A stretch of 64,000 nt of DNA from Plectosphaerella cucumerina (taxonomy: Eukaryota; Ascomycota; Sordariomycetes; Glomerellales; Plectosphaerellaceae), in the NCBI GenBank assembly GCA_020746995.1, contig JAGPXD010000002.1, positions 2,604,001-2,668,000 on the forward strand, written 5' to 3'. Both the position numbers and the translations under genes were made by a program. The notes under the pieces are model-generated. The model ran no database searches. It was not told the DNA's origin and worked only from the letters and a program-made list of their open reading frames with translations. Numbering within the stretch: the first letter of the stretch is position 1; every line of letters starts with the position of its first letter. Shown piece by piece: positions 10,550 to 21,168 of the stretch.

Positions 10550-10686
10550 CGCGTCGATCCGACATCATGATGAAACGGCACTGGGCTCCGAGAGTACCCA
10601 AAAGGGACTCGGGAATGAGCGACAAGCCACTTTGCGGCAGGCCTAGAAAACCTCGCCCACTGATTCTTCGTCGTCGGCGCGACGCG
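10550..10686 (+). ncRNA. snR76: Box C/D snoRNA, snR76-like (LSU guide)
   Basis: Box C is ATGATGA (10567-10573) and box D is CTGA (10660-10663). The flanks 10550-10563 and 10673-10686 form a 12-bp stem with a 2-nt internal mismatch. Guide 10578-10586 (GCACTGGGC) complements LSU GCCCAGUGC. With a degenerate D' box CCGA (10588-10591), the fifth base (G10583) pairs with the C equivalent to yeast C2197, the snR76 site. The guide is short and D' imperfect, so the assignment leans partly on position in the cluster. Confidence 0.65.
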
Positions 10687-10831
10687 CGAGGAGGATGTCT
10701 TTCCAGCTCAGTTCTGACTCGAAGACGCAGTGTCGCATTGGATGCATCTTGCACTCTTGTCTCTGCTTCCAGTCGTGATGCCAATGGTAAGCTATTACTT
10801 TTCTTCTTCTTCAACCACGACGACAACAACC

Positions 10832-10927
10832 ATCGCTTCCTGATGAACAAAGATGACGAGTCTGATTTCGGAATTTCCGATGCAGAAACAAACAACTACC
10901 ATTCATGCATTTCCTGATCTTTGCGAT
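10832..10927 (+). ncRNA. snR75: Box C/D snoRNA, snR75-like (LSU guide)
   Basis: A perfect terminal stem (ATCGC 10832-10836 with GCGAT 10923-10927) encloses box C CTGATGA (10840-10846), D' CTGA (10862-10865) and D CTGA (10914-10917). Guide 10851-10860 (AGATGACGAG) complements LSU CUCGUCAUCU. The fifth base (C10857) pairs with the G equivalent to yeast G2288, the snR75 site. A second antisense stretch, 10899-10908, complements GCAUGAAUGG, about 22 nt further along the same rRNA, but is not in register with box D. Confidence 0.82.
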
Positions 10928-11065
10928 TTCCCACGAAATATTTTGCATCCATGCCCGAGTCCTTCGGCTAACCAATTTAAGACGGTTGAGATTCTACTTG
11001 CTACACCTACCTCGTTGCCAGTCGATGGTTCTTCACTGTAAGGCAATCCTCTCACCTCGCTGCCC

Positions 11066-11150
11066 CTCTACATGATGAACGTAAAAACAAAAGACAAGCA
11101 TATGTCAGAGCCTAACGGCCGGGCTGACAACGTTTTTATCGTCTGACCTC
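11066..11150 (+). ncRNA. snR74: Box C/D snoRNA, snR74-like (SSU guide)
   Basis: Box C is ATGATGA (11072-11078). The 13-nt guide 11092-11104 (AGACAAGCATATG) is the exact complement of CAUAUGCUUGUCU near the 5' end of 18S rRNA. With D' CAGA (11106-11109), the fifth base (T11101) pairs with A28, the yeast snR74 site. Box D is CTGA at 11143-11146 or, less likely, 11124-11127. No good terminal stem is seen, so the boundaries are uncertain. Confidence 0.75.
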
Positions 11151-11297
11151 GAAATTCTTGCACAATTTCTGCAATGTTCTCAATGGACTCCGCTGACCGA
11201 GTCAGAATTTCTAGGTTCACAACTGATGCTTCACCCACACCGCGACGGCAGCCTCCCAGCTTGGTATGTTCCCTCGTACCCGCCCCTCGCCCTCCCC

Positions 11298-11394
11298 AGC
11301 CTACATGATGATCCCAATATATATCACGACGGTCTCCATAAGCCTTTGGCAGTGATGAGACAGCCTTTGACACGGCACCCGTACTGAATTGGCT
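11298..11394 (+). ncRNA. snR73: Box C/D snoRNA, snR73-like (LSU guide)
   Basis: A short stem (AGCC 11298-11301 with GGCT 11391-11394, 3-nt spacers on both sides) encloses box C ATGATGA (11305-11311), C' GTGATGA (11352-11358) and D CTGA (11384-11387). Guide 11324-11335 (TCACGACGGTCT) complements LSU AGACCGUCGUGA. G11332 pairs with the C equivalent to yeast C2959, the snR73 site, if the poor box CATA (11337-11340) serves as D'. Confidence 0.75.
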
Positions 11395-11701
11395 TCTTTC
11401 ACATGTTTTGTTATGCATGCGCGAGATGAGCCCCGGCTAATATGGCTTTCAGAACAATTATCTGCCTTGAGTTGACTCGACGGTCTGTCTGGTGATGTCT
11501 GTAGTTTGCTGTCCTTCCTATCCACAGAATATGAATAAAATATTCCTTAGCAATTGGTCCCTCGCTCGATGTGATGACTTTCAGATGTCGCTCCGACTCA
11601 TTCAGATCGCTCCTTTCCACTTTTTGGGTATCTATAACGCAAATTTGAGACGCCGCCGATGATGCTTATACATTTTCCTTCCTCCCTTCTTCCTACAATG
11701 T

Positions 11702-13792
11702 TCACCACGTCCAGATCATTACTCCAATCGCCGTGAAGATCGCGAAGGATCTGGCGCGCCCCAATGGCCCCGAGTTGGCTGCGTTGTCCGGAGTTGATGT
11801 AGCGGTGTACACACCCGTCAGATCCGCTGAGAGCGCCGTCGAAGGATCTCCCTCTGTATTCGTCGCCGACGTGGTCGACGTTGTGGTGCTTGACGCTGTT
11901 GTTCTCGTCGCAAGCGGCCACTCGCTGGCTGCGCTGTAAAGCACGCCATTAATGACCACGCCCTCGCCATCTTTGAGCATCTGCATTTGGTCGCTGCTGC
12001 AAGAGTCCTTGTTGCGTATCCAGCACGTAGCGCTAGGGGCGTCAGGGAGATCGTCCTTGTGCTCATCGGCGGACGAATCACCCTCGGTCATGTAGGTGGC
12101 CAGGTCGACTTTGTCGCCGGTGGAGATGGAAGTGCCCATAACGATGCGGGCAAAGACCTGGAAAGCAGTCTCAGGTTGATACGCAGGGACGGCGTGACCA
12201 GCCTGGTAAATGCGACTGAACGAGAGGTTCCCGTACTGGCGGACGACGCCCCCAATGTACGAGTCGTTGACGATGATAGGGGCGTGGCCAGCCTCCTCAT
12301 ACCGCGCACCATACGTGTCTGGGGATTGTTGGGCGATGGCATCTGCAATGGCTTCGCCGCCCATCCAATTGCAGATGTAATCGCGGTCTCCGTAAACAAG
12401 GGCGACTCGGACACCTGCGCTGAGGAGGGCCGCAATGCCCGGCAGAAGTGGCCCGCGAACAAAGTCGCCCGTCCTCAAGAAAGCGTTCATAACGTTGGGG
12501 TTGACGGATGTGAAGTTTGTGACAGCTCCGATAGCTTTCTGCACGCTGGGCTGGTTGAGGTACTCGATGTATGTGCTGGGAGGGAACGAGTCGGGAGAGG
12601 TGCTGGCAATGTCGTAGAAGCTGCGCCCGGAGTCTGCAAAAGGAGCCACAGAGTCCTTGTAGCACTTGGTGTACGCCGACGAGCATTGGCTGTTCACGGA
12701 GTCGATGCCGCCGGTATTGTCTGGGTCCAGGAGGCCCTGAGCAGTCCGGCATTGTTCAATCAGGTCCAGACATCCGTCGTTGGAGTATAGCGAGGCGTTG
12801 ATGTGCCTTGCGAGCACCGAGCTGAACCCTTGGAAGCCGTATGTGTTGCCATTGGCAAAGGCTGGATAGGAGGGTGTTTGTATCAAGTCGTCCACGCAGC
12901 CATTGATGATGCCAAGTGCGGCGAGATTAATCTCGAGAGTCGAGTTTCGCGGAAGCTCGTTGGACCGGCGCTTCTCGTTCTGCTTCGACCAGACATCCGC
13001 GAAAACAGGACCATATTTGCCTCCGTAGCTTTCAGCAAATAGGTTGACGCCGAACCCGTTGCCGCCGGGCGGGTTGTACTCGGGGAACTTGGCCAAGAAG
13101 GCCTGTAGAAGGTGCCACACGGCCATGCCAGCTTGGGTGGTGGTGTTCGCGGTGTTGGTCACTTCTGGAGAGCTGAATGTGCCATTGAGGTATGTAAAAG
13201 AGGGCTGACCGCTGGGGAGAGGGCTGGCAGGGTAGGAGATGTTGCCAGTAAGAAGATCGAGGGACCCATTGGTAGGCGTATCGAAAGAGAAACCGACCTG
13301 GTTAGGCTGGCGATGGTGATGTTAGCAATGGACGGAGGTCTGACTGGGAGAACCACGCACCTGGTCGATGAAGAGCATGTTCGAGGCTCGGTCCCAGCCC
13401 CATTCGTTGACGAGCGTCTCGTACTCATCCAGCCCCTTCTCGACGACCGAGCATGGCCCGACGCCGTTGAACATGCCGAACAGGGAGGTCGACCCAGGAC
13501 CACCGTTGAGCCATATCGTCAAGACGTCTGCTGGTTCTCGCGCTGCGACGAACCAGAAGAAGAGGTTGGTAGGGTAGTCGCCCGGCACATTGACCCAGCC
13601 AGTGTATTGCTTTTGAGACGAAAATGCGGTCCTACAGGCACCGTCGGGGGATTTGAAGCTGATGGACACATCGCTGTTGACGGGCGACCGGACGGTGGTC
13701 AAGTTGGCTGTGTCGGACGGGAACTGGGCGGATACGAGGCATGACGCGTACAAGGCGAGTACTAGGCAGAGCGCATGACGGCGAAGAGGCAT
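11702..13792 (-). CDS. Secreted serine carboxypeptidase (S10 family), possibly GPI-anchored
   Basis: Exons 13792-13361 and 13306-11702 join to 678 residues. A signal peptide (residues 1-22, LCLVLALYASCLVSA) is clear. The S10 triad is visible: Ser near 237 in AESYGGKYG, Asp near 449 in YGDRDYICNWMGG and His near 514 in YQAGHAVPAYQPE. The oxyanion-side motif WLNGGPG comes early in exon 1. Beyond the catalytic domain lies a Ser/Thr-rich stretch and a C-terminal hydrophobic segment (ARSFAIFTAIGVMIWTW) that could direct GPI attachment. Many NxT/NxS sequons fit a secreted glycoprotein. The enzyme should remove C-terminal residues from peptides at acidic pH outside the cell or at the wall. The length exceeds vacuolar CPY and fits extracellular fungal members. 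Confidence 0.9.
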
Positions 13793-14231
13793 GGCCGCGG
13801 GTGAAGTAGTTGGTGGTCTAAGACATTGGTGAAAGGGGATTGGAAAGAGCGACAGCCGCGTGGTGCGACGAGAAGAAATGTGACGAGTGGACGGAATGTT
13901 GATGTCGAAGATTTCAAGGCTGTGATGGGACCCGAAAATCAGCTTGACCTCGACGGGACGACGGACGGGACGGGAGCTGACGTGAGAGCTGAAGAGTGCT
14001 GAGCTGAACTAACTGCCGCGCCGTTGCGGGGTGCGGCAGGAACGATGGACCCCTGGCCGTTAGCGTGAAACGGGCCACCCAGCTGCTGTGAATGTTTCCT
14101 CGGCCGACAGCACGTCACATCAATTTCCATCCATCTTCAAGTTGAGATCAGATTTCGACCGAAGCACCAGATCCTTGGGTATCTTGGTTGCAACCGATGA
14201 TGTGCTTCCTCGAATGTCATGACGTGGCCCG
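13793..14231. other. Upstream region of the carboxypeptidase
   Basis: This 439-bp gap holds the carboxypeptidase promoter and the 3' flank of the methyltransferase. No gene or clear repeat is seen. Confidence 0.4.
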
Positions 14232-15639
14232 TCAAATGGCCGTTGGCTTTCGCCCCCAGACGACCCTCTGCCAGTGGAAGGGCTGATGTCGCCCCGAAAG
14301 CAACTCCCGCTCCAGTTGCACCGCGTACGCATCGACCTCCTCCTTGGACCATCCCAATAGTAGCGCCGTGTGCAGGATGAACCCCTCAACATCCGACGTC
14401 AGCCCGAGCTGCGCGAATCGCCCCATCTCCTTGAGTCGCGGCTCCTTGGGCCAGTTGCCGATTGGGCACTTGAAGCTAAAGGAGCCAATGTCGACAAACC
14501 CTGCCGCACGCATCGCCCGCTCCTGTACGCCCTCTTCCACCACGGTGAAGGATGCACCCGTCCTCCGTCCGCCCTCAGCAAACAGCTTGCCCCAGCGACC
14601 CATGGCCGAGTGATCGCTGATCGAGCGGTTGTCATTCGTCAGCGTCAGCGACGGCTCGAAGCTCTCGACCCAGCCCCCGGGCCTGCACACCCTGAAGGCC
14701 TGCTCGAAGAGACCGGGCCAGTCTCTGATGCTGCCGATGAGCCAGCGCATGTGCACGTAGTCGAATGAGTTGGAGCCATATGTCCAGTCTTGCGTACAGT
14801 CCTCGATTTCACTGTTCGCAGGTCAGCTCCACATGGCAATGGGAAGCAACAAGAACGTACAACCGAAGGTTCGGAGACACCCAGAACGGCTGCATCGGCG
14901 ACAGGTCTGTGCCAATGACCTCGACATGTGGATTTTCGTCGGCAAAGTCCCTATCTCAGGTGTCAGCCATGGTTCCAAGGCCTCGATCTTAACGCACTGG
15001 ATCACCTCACATGGCCCAGGATCCTGTGCCGGATCCGACATCCAACACTTTCTACGCCTCTGGTGTCAGTCTCCAGCTTTACAAGTCGCCTCTCAGCGCG
15101 GCGTTGCAGACACCTACTCTGATTGCGCTCCGGTCTAAGGGCGCGTTGACCAGCTTGCCTCGACAGGCCAGCGTGAGGACGTGATGACTGTTAAAGTCTT
15201 AGCGATAGTGTCGCATTGATCAGCCAGGAGGCTTTACATCAGGTCCAAGGATGCCCGCTGCTGCTCGTCGATGGCCCCCCTACAAAGCAAGATGCCGTTA
15301 GCGAAGATTTCGTGGTGGACCTGACACCGGCGCATACCAGTACTGCGCTTCACCGACTTCCCGATGATATTGTCGGCCGTGGATGATGCGATACTGCATG
15401 GTCGACGAGGTCATTGACTGCGACGATGAGGCGTGGCCATCTCCTCCCATCGCCGAATCCACATCTTCGAGTTCCAAAGACCGTGGAATCGCCGTGCTCA
15501 TGCCTGCATACGCGGTTTCTGGTAGTCGGGGTCCGGATGGTACCGATCGTACGGAACTGGCTGATTGCTGGATGCTGTTGGGGGCAGAGTGTGCACTGGC
15601 TTGCTCATCGGCGTCTTCGCTCTGGTTCGCTTGGGACAT
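14232..15639 (-). CDS. LaeA-like SAM-dependent methyltransferase
   Basis: Six exons (15639-15338, 15279-15238, 15187-15118, 15051-15011, 14950-14861, 14811-14232) close in frame to 374 residues. The first 100 residues are Ser/Gln-rich and disordered, then YHREVGEAQYWGAIDEQQ leads into the fold. SAM motif I is KVLDVGSGTGSWAMDFAD, followed by VIGTDLSPMQPFWVSPNLRF, DWTYGSNSFDYVHMRWL and the post-motif RPGGWVESFEP. This order matches the fungal TAM/LaeA-like group. LaeA itself regulates secondary metabolism, but most members of this expanded family are uncharacterised and may act on metabolites. Three small exons (41-70 nt) were placed by splice motifs and family match. It lies upstream of an arylsulfotransferase-like gene, divergently oriented. 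Confidence 0.85.
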
Positions 15640-16980
15640 GGCGTCTCGCCAACAGTTTCATTATGCCTGGGATCGCGGTCCGGAAGTAACGTGGCCTCGG
15701 CTCCTAAAAGAGTTGTTCGGGCACATGTGAGAAATTCGACAACCGCAGAACAGAGAGAATGTCCCCGGCGGGCGGAGTTCAACCCGCAAGCCAGATGTTG
15801 GTGCTAGCCCGCCGGCATGGATGACCTGGCCTGACTCTGCGCCGGATCCGCTTGGCAAGTATCGGCGGATTGGGACCAACACGCGGGGACCCTTCCGTTG
15901 TACGAGCATGCGAATCGTTTTTATTGCTCCCGTGCCGCACGGTTCCAGGCTGTTGGTGCTATGGACCGGGGGGGGCCTGTCTTGCTGTCTTCCTGACACG
16001 GCCGCCTCTGTCAGCAGCCAACGTGGCTGTCCAGGCCACGACTGTTCAACGCGACGAGATGCGGTTGGGACGAGCTGTCACTTGCAACCTGCAGCTCTCC
16101 GGTTGTCAGCTTGTCATGGGACGACCACACGCGCGGTATGATTGCATGCTGGGACATCAGCACCGGCACGTTGGTCTGCGTGCCTGTAAGCGATGCCACG
16201 GATCTGGCTCCTCCCGCAATATCATCCCTGTCTCTTCCACTGTCTCGGGGGTTGGCTCACTACCCCGCCGGGCGATGTCCACCTACGACTTCGGCCTACT
16301 TTTCCTTCGGTTCGCCGAGGCGGCGCAGCGTCTTCTGTTCAGTTTACCACTGCGCAGAACCCGACCTCATGTTAGACCAGGGCCCTGCCAGGCCAGTTTG
16401 CCGATATCTCCGAAGTCACTCAAGGGACTGCAGGATGAGCTTCAAGGAGGCTTCCAGGCTGCTCACATCCGGCTCCCCGGGCACACACACTTGACCGCCG
16501 CACTGCGGGGTTGTTGGCACCACACATCCCATGAAGGCGGCAAGGCCCAACCAAGCTGCCGGGACCGTTATCACAAAGCCATGTGGTTCGTTGGCTTTCC
16601 TGAACCCTTGCCTCAGGTCGGATCATGTCACCATGCACGGCCCGAAGCTGGCCAGAGCCAGCCCCGCCTCTAGAGCGCGGTGTCGCCGTTTGCTCGTGGT
16701 ACTGTGGTTGGTTCCGCTTCCGCTTCCGCTTCCGTCGGGATTCGGACGGCTTATGAGCCTGGCGTCACAGTAGCTCTATGACATCGAATTCTCAATTCTG
16801 GCATGGAATGATGCAATGCTCAGGAGAAATGTATCGATCTCAGGATACTGGATCTCATTACCCCTTCCCGGTCTACAAAATGGGTTCTGTACCTTGGTCA
16901 ACTGTTGCTCAGGTCATGCATGCACCACCACAGCACATGCAATCCTTACTTCAACCTCCTCAGCAACACGTTTCGGCAAG
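15640..16980. promoter_or_regulatory. 1.3-kb divergent intergenic region
   Basis: This separates the methyltransferase (-) from the arylsulfotransferase-like gene (+). A 273-codon open frame from 15852 to 16673 lacks any recognisable domain and reads like random translation (Cys-, Arg- and Pro-rich), so it is not called. A short CTTCCG repeat (four copies) lies near 16717-16740. Confidence 0.4.
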
Positions 16981-18670
16981 ATGAAGCAAAGCATCCGCCA
17001 CTTCGCCGCCTTGTCTGCGCTGACAACGCTTGCCGCGGCAGACTGGCGTTACCGCTCTCGTCCAGAGCTTGCCGTGCCTAGGCTGAACATCACCGTTCCA
17101 GCAGGCGATGCGGTCGAGAAGGGCTTCATCTTCGTTGCCCCTTATGAAGGGTTCAGAGAAGTCCACGCCGGACCAACTCAGCCCGGGGCGTACATCTTCA
17201 GAGACGATGGCGACCTCGTGTGGTCCAGCACCGGGTTCTACGCTGGTTGGGTGGCCAACTTTCGCCCTGACACGTGGAACGGGAAGCAGTACCTACGTGC
17301 GTTTGAGGGACGCCTTGACGGTGTTCACGGCCGCATGTACGGATACCACTCTCTTCTCGGCAGCGATTACCAGCTTGCCAAGGTCGTCAGGGCGGGTTCT
17401 CACAGGCTGGTTTCCGCTCATGAGTTCCGTCTGGTCGATGGGAAAACGGCGCTCATAGAAACACCCATTCCCCGACAGGTCTCGTTGAAGCCATGGGGTG
17501 GTGATGACGACCAGAACTGGGTCGTATCTGCCGGCTTCCAAGGCAAGTCTTCTGCATAAACCTGTCTTGTACATCGCTGACCCGACATCCAGAGGTGGAC
17601 ATTGAGACCGGCGAAGTCTTGTTCGAGTGGGAAAGCTTCGATCACGTCGATCCTAAGCGTGAGTTTCTCACCACCGTGTTGTGGTACTTGACACTAACCC
17701 ATACCCAGTGAGCGCGTTCCAGCTAGATTTCGGAGAGGGCCTCCCTGGCAGCGGCCGCAACGAGACTGATGCTTGGAACTACTTTCACATCAATAGTGTC
17801 GACAAGGACGACGAGGGAAACTACCTCCTGTCTGCCCGCAATATTGCCGCCATCTTCAAGATCAACGGCACGAGCGGCGATGTCATCTGGCAGTTGGGCG
17901 GCTTCCATGGCGGCTCCGACTTTGACATCGCCAAGGATGACCGCTTCGCTTTCCAGCACCATGCCCGGTTCCGAGGGCGTTCGGCAGACGGCACCACCGA
18001 GACCATCTCCTTCTTCGACAACGGCGCTCATTCGGCCCCGATCAAGACACGCCCCTTTTCCCGCGCCCGCTTCGTCCAGCTGAACCACACGAGCGGTGTG
18101 GCTACGGCCCTTCGTACCTTTGACGCCCCTGACGGCCTGTCTGCACGCACCCAGGGCAGCGTCCAGCCGCTCCCCAACGGTAATGTCTTCGTCAACTGGG
18201 GCGAAGCCGGCGCCATCACCGAGTTTGGTAACGATGGGGAGGTCCTCTTCCACAGCTACCTGGATTCAGCCCCTTCCACCCTGGTGCAAAGCTACCGGGG
18301 CTTCCGCGCCAACTGGACCGCAATTCCCGCTGAAGAACCAGCCATTGTCGCCCTGAAGGGTACCGGCGCCAGGGTTGAGGTCTTTGTTTCGTGGAACGGA
18401 GACACCGAGACTCGGGCCTGGCACTTCTACACCCGCCACACCAAGAGTGCTCAGGCTACGTTCTTGGGAAAGTCTGAGAGAAAGGGCTTTGAAACGAAGT
18501 TCAGCTTGGGTGGCCTTCGGCTCGGTGAGGACGTGGAGGTATTCGCCGAGGCCGTCGATGGGGATGGGAAGGTATTGCGGAGGACGAGAGCAACTGCCAT
18601 CTCCGTCGATGTTGCTCATGAGGAGGATCAGAGCTCAGGGCTCACTGTACAATGGACACAGGATCTTTGA
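16981..18670 (+). CDS. Secreted arylsulfotransferase-like protein
   Basis: Exons 16981-17542, 17593-17658 and 17709-18670 join to 529 residues. A signal peptide is evident (KQSIRHFAALSALTTLAAA). The body matches the fungal Arylsulfotran_2 group: GFIFVAPYEG, AYIFRDDGDLVWSS, QEVDIETGEVLFEWESFDHV, DAWNYFHINSVDKDDEGNYL, ARNIAAIFKINGTSGDVIWQL, FQHHARF and QPLPNGNVFVNWG. These suggest a beta-propeller with conserved His. Bacterial relatives move sulfate between phenols without PAPS. The fungal activity is unproven. Intron 1 uses a GC donor (GCAAGT at 17543) with branch GCTGAC. The join GFQ-EVDIETG fits the family better than the GT alternative at 17524. It sits beside a Zn2Cys6 factor. Confidence 0.82.
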
Positions 18671-18809
18671 GTCAATGGATCTGGCTCACAGAAAGTCTGA
18701 TGGATTATTTCGGCTCGGCTCAGGGGTCAGGGGTGCTCTACAACTCCACAGACCCCTTGGATCATGAAAGCCCATAAATTGAAGATATGCTCCGTCTTGC
18801 CTCTTACAT

Positions 18810-21168
18810 CTAAATGTGTCCTCCATCGATTTCTGGTGCTCCCAGATGAACAGGCCAAAATGTACAGTCCTGGAAAGGTCCATCAAATATGTCACTGACC
18901 GACAAACTCAGACCTTCTCCAACTCCAGAGGCCAGCCCGGGAAACCCTGTCAAATCACCACCAGATCTTTGAACAAAGCTGGTGGAGACTTCAACAGGCC
19001 GTACTCCCGGTTTGGCTTGTGCCAGAGAATGCTTCTCTGTGGGGTCAATCCTTGGCAGGCGTGTGATCTGGCCATGGCCGGGCCCCGCAAACATGCTTCT
19101 GCCTGCAGAAAGCGAAGGCCCAAAGAGTGACCCACGGCTTGCCGTCGGCCCAGGTACGAAGCCAGTCGCGGCGGCCCCAAAGTTCAAGACGTCCAAGATC
19201 CGCGAGAGATCGACCGTGATGCTCTCTTCCGTTGAAGAAGGCTCGGACTGAGCCCAAGAAGACATATCAGCAGCGAGGCTTTCTAAAACATGGGCCTGGA
19301 ACGATTTTAGCTTTTGAGCAGCGAGACTCAGGGGGGATTCATCCCACTTACCACTCGCCCTGCGTATGCCCATCTGGCTTGCAGCGTTCTGATAAGGCCG
19401 AGGCATTCATCAAAGTTGTCCTGACTCTTCTTTCTAAGTGTCTCGCTCCCCTTTGACCTCGAAAGCGACCTCTGAAGCTCAATGGTGGCGACGACGGCGG
19501 CACAGTAGACGACGACTGGGTCATTGGGTACAAAGTTTCGTGACCGCATTAGCTGGATAAAGTGAATGTTCCAGGACACGTGGTTGGTGACGGAATTCGA
19601 TGTCTGGTGCAAGAAGGCCTCGGTCACGCTGTGAGCGCCGCCGATCTGAACGGTCAAGAGCAGAGGGTGGTTGAGTAGGCAGATGATGGTGTGGTACATG
19701 AGACGGCTCATGAACCAGGGGCCCCAAAAGCAGCGATCGGCCTCGAGAATGTCGTGGGTCATCCGAGATATATCCATGCTCCGGTAACGATGGCTGAGGC
19801 TCATTCTGACTCCTAGCCCCATCAAGGCGGTTGTTGTGGTACTGAAGTGCGAGTCGGGCTCCCAGGGAAAGCGCCTGTCTTTGGCCCCGGTGGTGGCGCA
19901 TACCTTGACGTATGTCTGTGCCTTTGACCATATTTCTGACAGCTTCAGAACCACTTCCATGGCCTTGAAAGGCTCGTTGTCGGGGACTGGACCGAGCCGG
20001 GGGATGAGAGCGGGATCCCTGGTGTTTCGAGGATATGGTGGCGGTGTTGAGGCTCGAACCGGGATGCCTCCGTTGAGATCATTGAGGAGGACTATCGCCC
20101 AGTAGCATCTCCTTCGCTCTTGCCTCATCCTCTCAGGGCCGGATATATCAGTATGAAGTTTCGCGGAGTCAGCCAGGCTCGCGGCCAGTGAAGACACCAT
20201 CCGCGATCGCTCTTGTCGTCCAGCTAGAGACAGAATATTGTCAGTGCTCATCTGTGACGCACCTTGGGCATGTCTTACCGTCGAAATCGAGCAATGCAAG
20301 GATGCAGAAAGTCTGCAGCGTCGACAGCTCTACCCGGCCGTTGACCACACGTTGCATGGCGAGCCGGAAGGACTTCTGCGTCGCATCTTCGACGTCACAG
20401 ACTTGAGAACCTTCCTCCAAGAAGCGGCTTGTGACAGCAATGACGGCGCAGATGAGCTCGTCATCCCTTTGCGAGAAGCCTCCGACAAATTCATCGCCGC
20501 TGCTACAGTCGAAGAGGGGCAGAGGCTGACACTCGCAGCACCTCTGGTATGTCTCGGCGATCCGCTTTAACGACACGTCCGAGGTCGGGTTGCCACCTGA
20601 TGGTGTGGACGAAGCTATCGATGGTACGTGAGTGCTTACTAGGGTCGCTCGTGACAAGGCAGGAGATGTCCTAGAGTGGTTGGATGGCACGGTTTCTCTG
20701 GGGCTTGCCATGGGATGTAAACGCGGTTGGCTCTCCTTCAATGCCTGCACCACCTCTGAGAGCGTGGCTTCGAGAGAGTCAAGACGATCGTGCTGTAGGT
20801 CCAGCTTGTCAGCTCATAGACTAGTGCTTGAGGGATGTATCATGTCACTCGGGAGGTTCTACCAGTGCAATATCTTCGCCATCTCGACGTCTCTTCCCCA
20901 AGACTGATGCTTCGGCAACTGGTTGCTCTGGAGATTCATCGGACAGACCTAGGTCCAGAGCATACACGCATGACTGGCGCAAGCGGTCGCAAAGAGAGCA
21001 GATGGGTTGCTCGCCGGAACATTTGGTCTTCTTCCGCCTATCGGACGCGACAATGAGCGGGCGGACTCGGTCACCGAACGGATACGGGACGGCAACGGGA
21101 TCAGGTGCTTACCGGCACGGCTCGCAGGCCTGCCGGACCCGTCTGCCGGCTTTGCTGGATCCGTTCAT
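18810..21168 (-). CDS. Zn2Cys6 fungal transcription factor
   Basis: Five exons (21168-21113, 21037-20863, 20792-20279, 20223-19352, 19295-18810) join to 700 residues. The binuclear zinc cluster is at residues 15-45: ACEPCRRKKTKCSGEQ and PICSLCDRLRQSCVY give the six cysteines, with an intron splitting the first arginine pair. A short coiled coil (HDRLDSLEATLSEVVQALKE) follows and may mediate dimerisation. The middle holds a fungal-specific TF (MHR) domain, seen in LQTFCILALLDFDGAGR, RRRCYWAIVLLNDLNGG and FMSRLMYHTIICLLNHPLLL. A proline/glycine-rich C terminus could activate transcription. The nearest gene is the divergent permease 766 bp away, its most likely target. The 3' end converges on the arylsulfotransferase-like gene with only 139 bp between stops. 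Confidence 0.87.

Larger units (their letters stand above)
9841..11620 (+). ncRNA. Non-coding snoRNA host gene with six snoRNA-bearing introns
   Basis: The ends are approximate. Introns inferred from splice motifs are 9994-10186, 10287-10494, 10513-10706, 10787-10981, 11038-11214 and 11264-11452. Several have clear branch sites such as GCTAAC or GCTAAT. Each is about 180-210 nt, far longer than the 45-70 nt typical of this window, and each carries exactly one box C/D snoRNA. The exons are short (one is only 18 nt, 10495-10512). Joined, they do not sustain a reading frame: the frame opened by ATG at 9841 reaches a stop in the fourth exon. I therefore read the spliced RNA as a carrier whose introns are the product, like vertebrate UHG/GAS5 genes. 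The gene ends convergently with the carboxypeptidase. Confidence 0.75.

Noticed and set aside
11571..11610. GTGATGA box as a seventh snoRNA (snR72)
   Set aside because: No CTGA box D at a suitable distance, no terminal stem and no complement to the expected LSU A876 region.
15852..16673. 273-codon ORF between methyltransferase and arylsulfotransferase-like genes
   Set aside because: Begins in the promoter region, rich in Cys/Arg/Pro, no conserved motif.
20610..20640. GTAAGC..ATAG looking like an intron inside the Zn2Cys6 gene
   Set aside because: Only about 26 nt, too short to splice. The frame is open through it.
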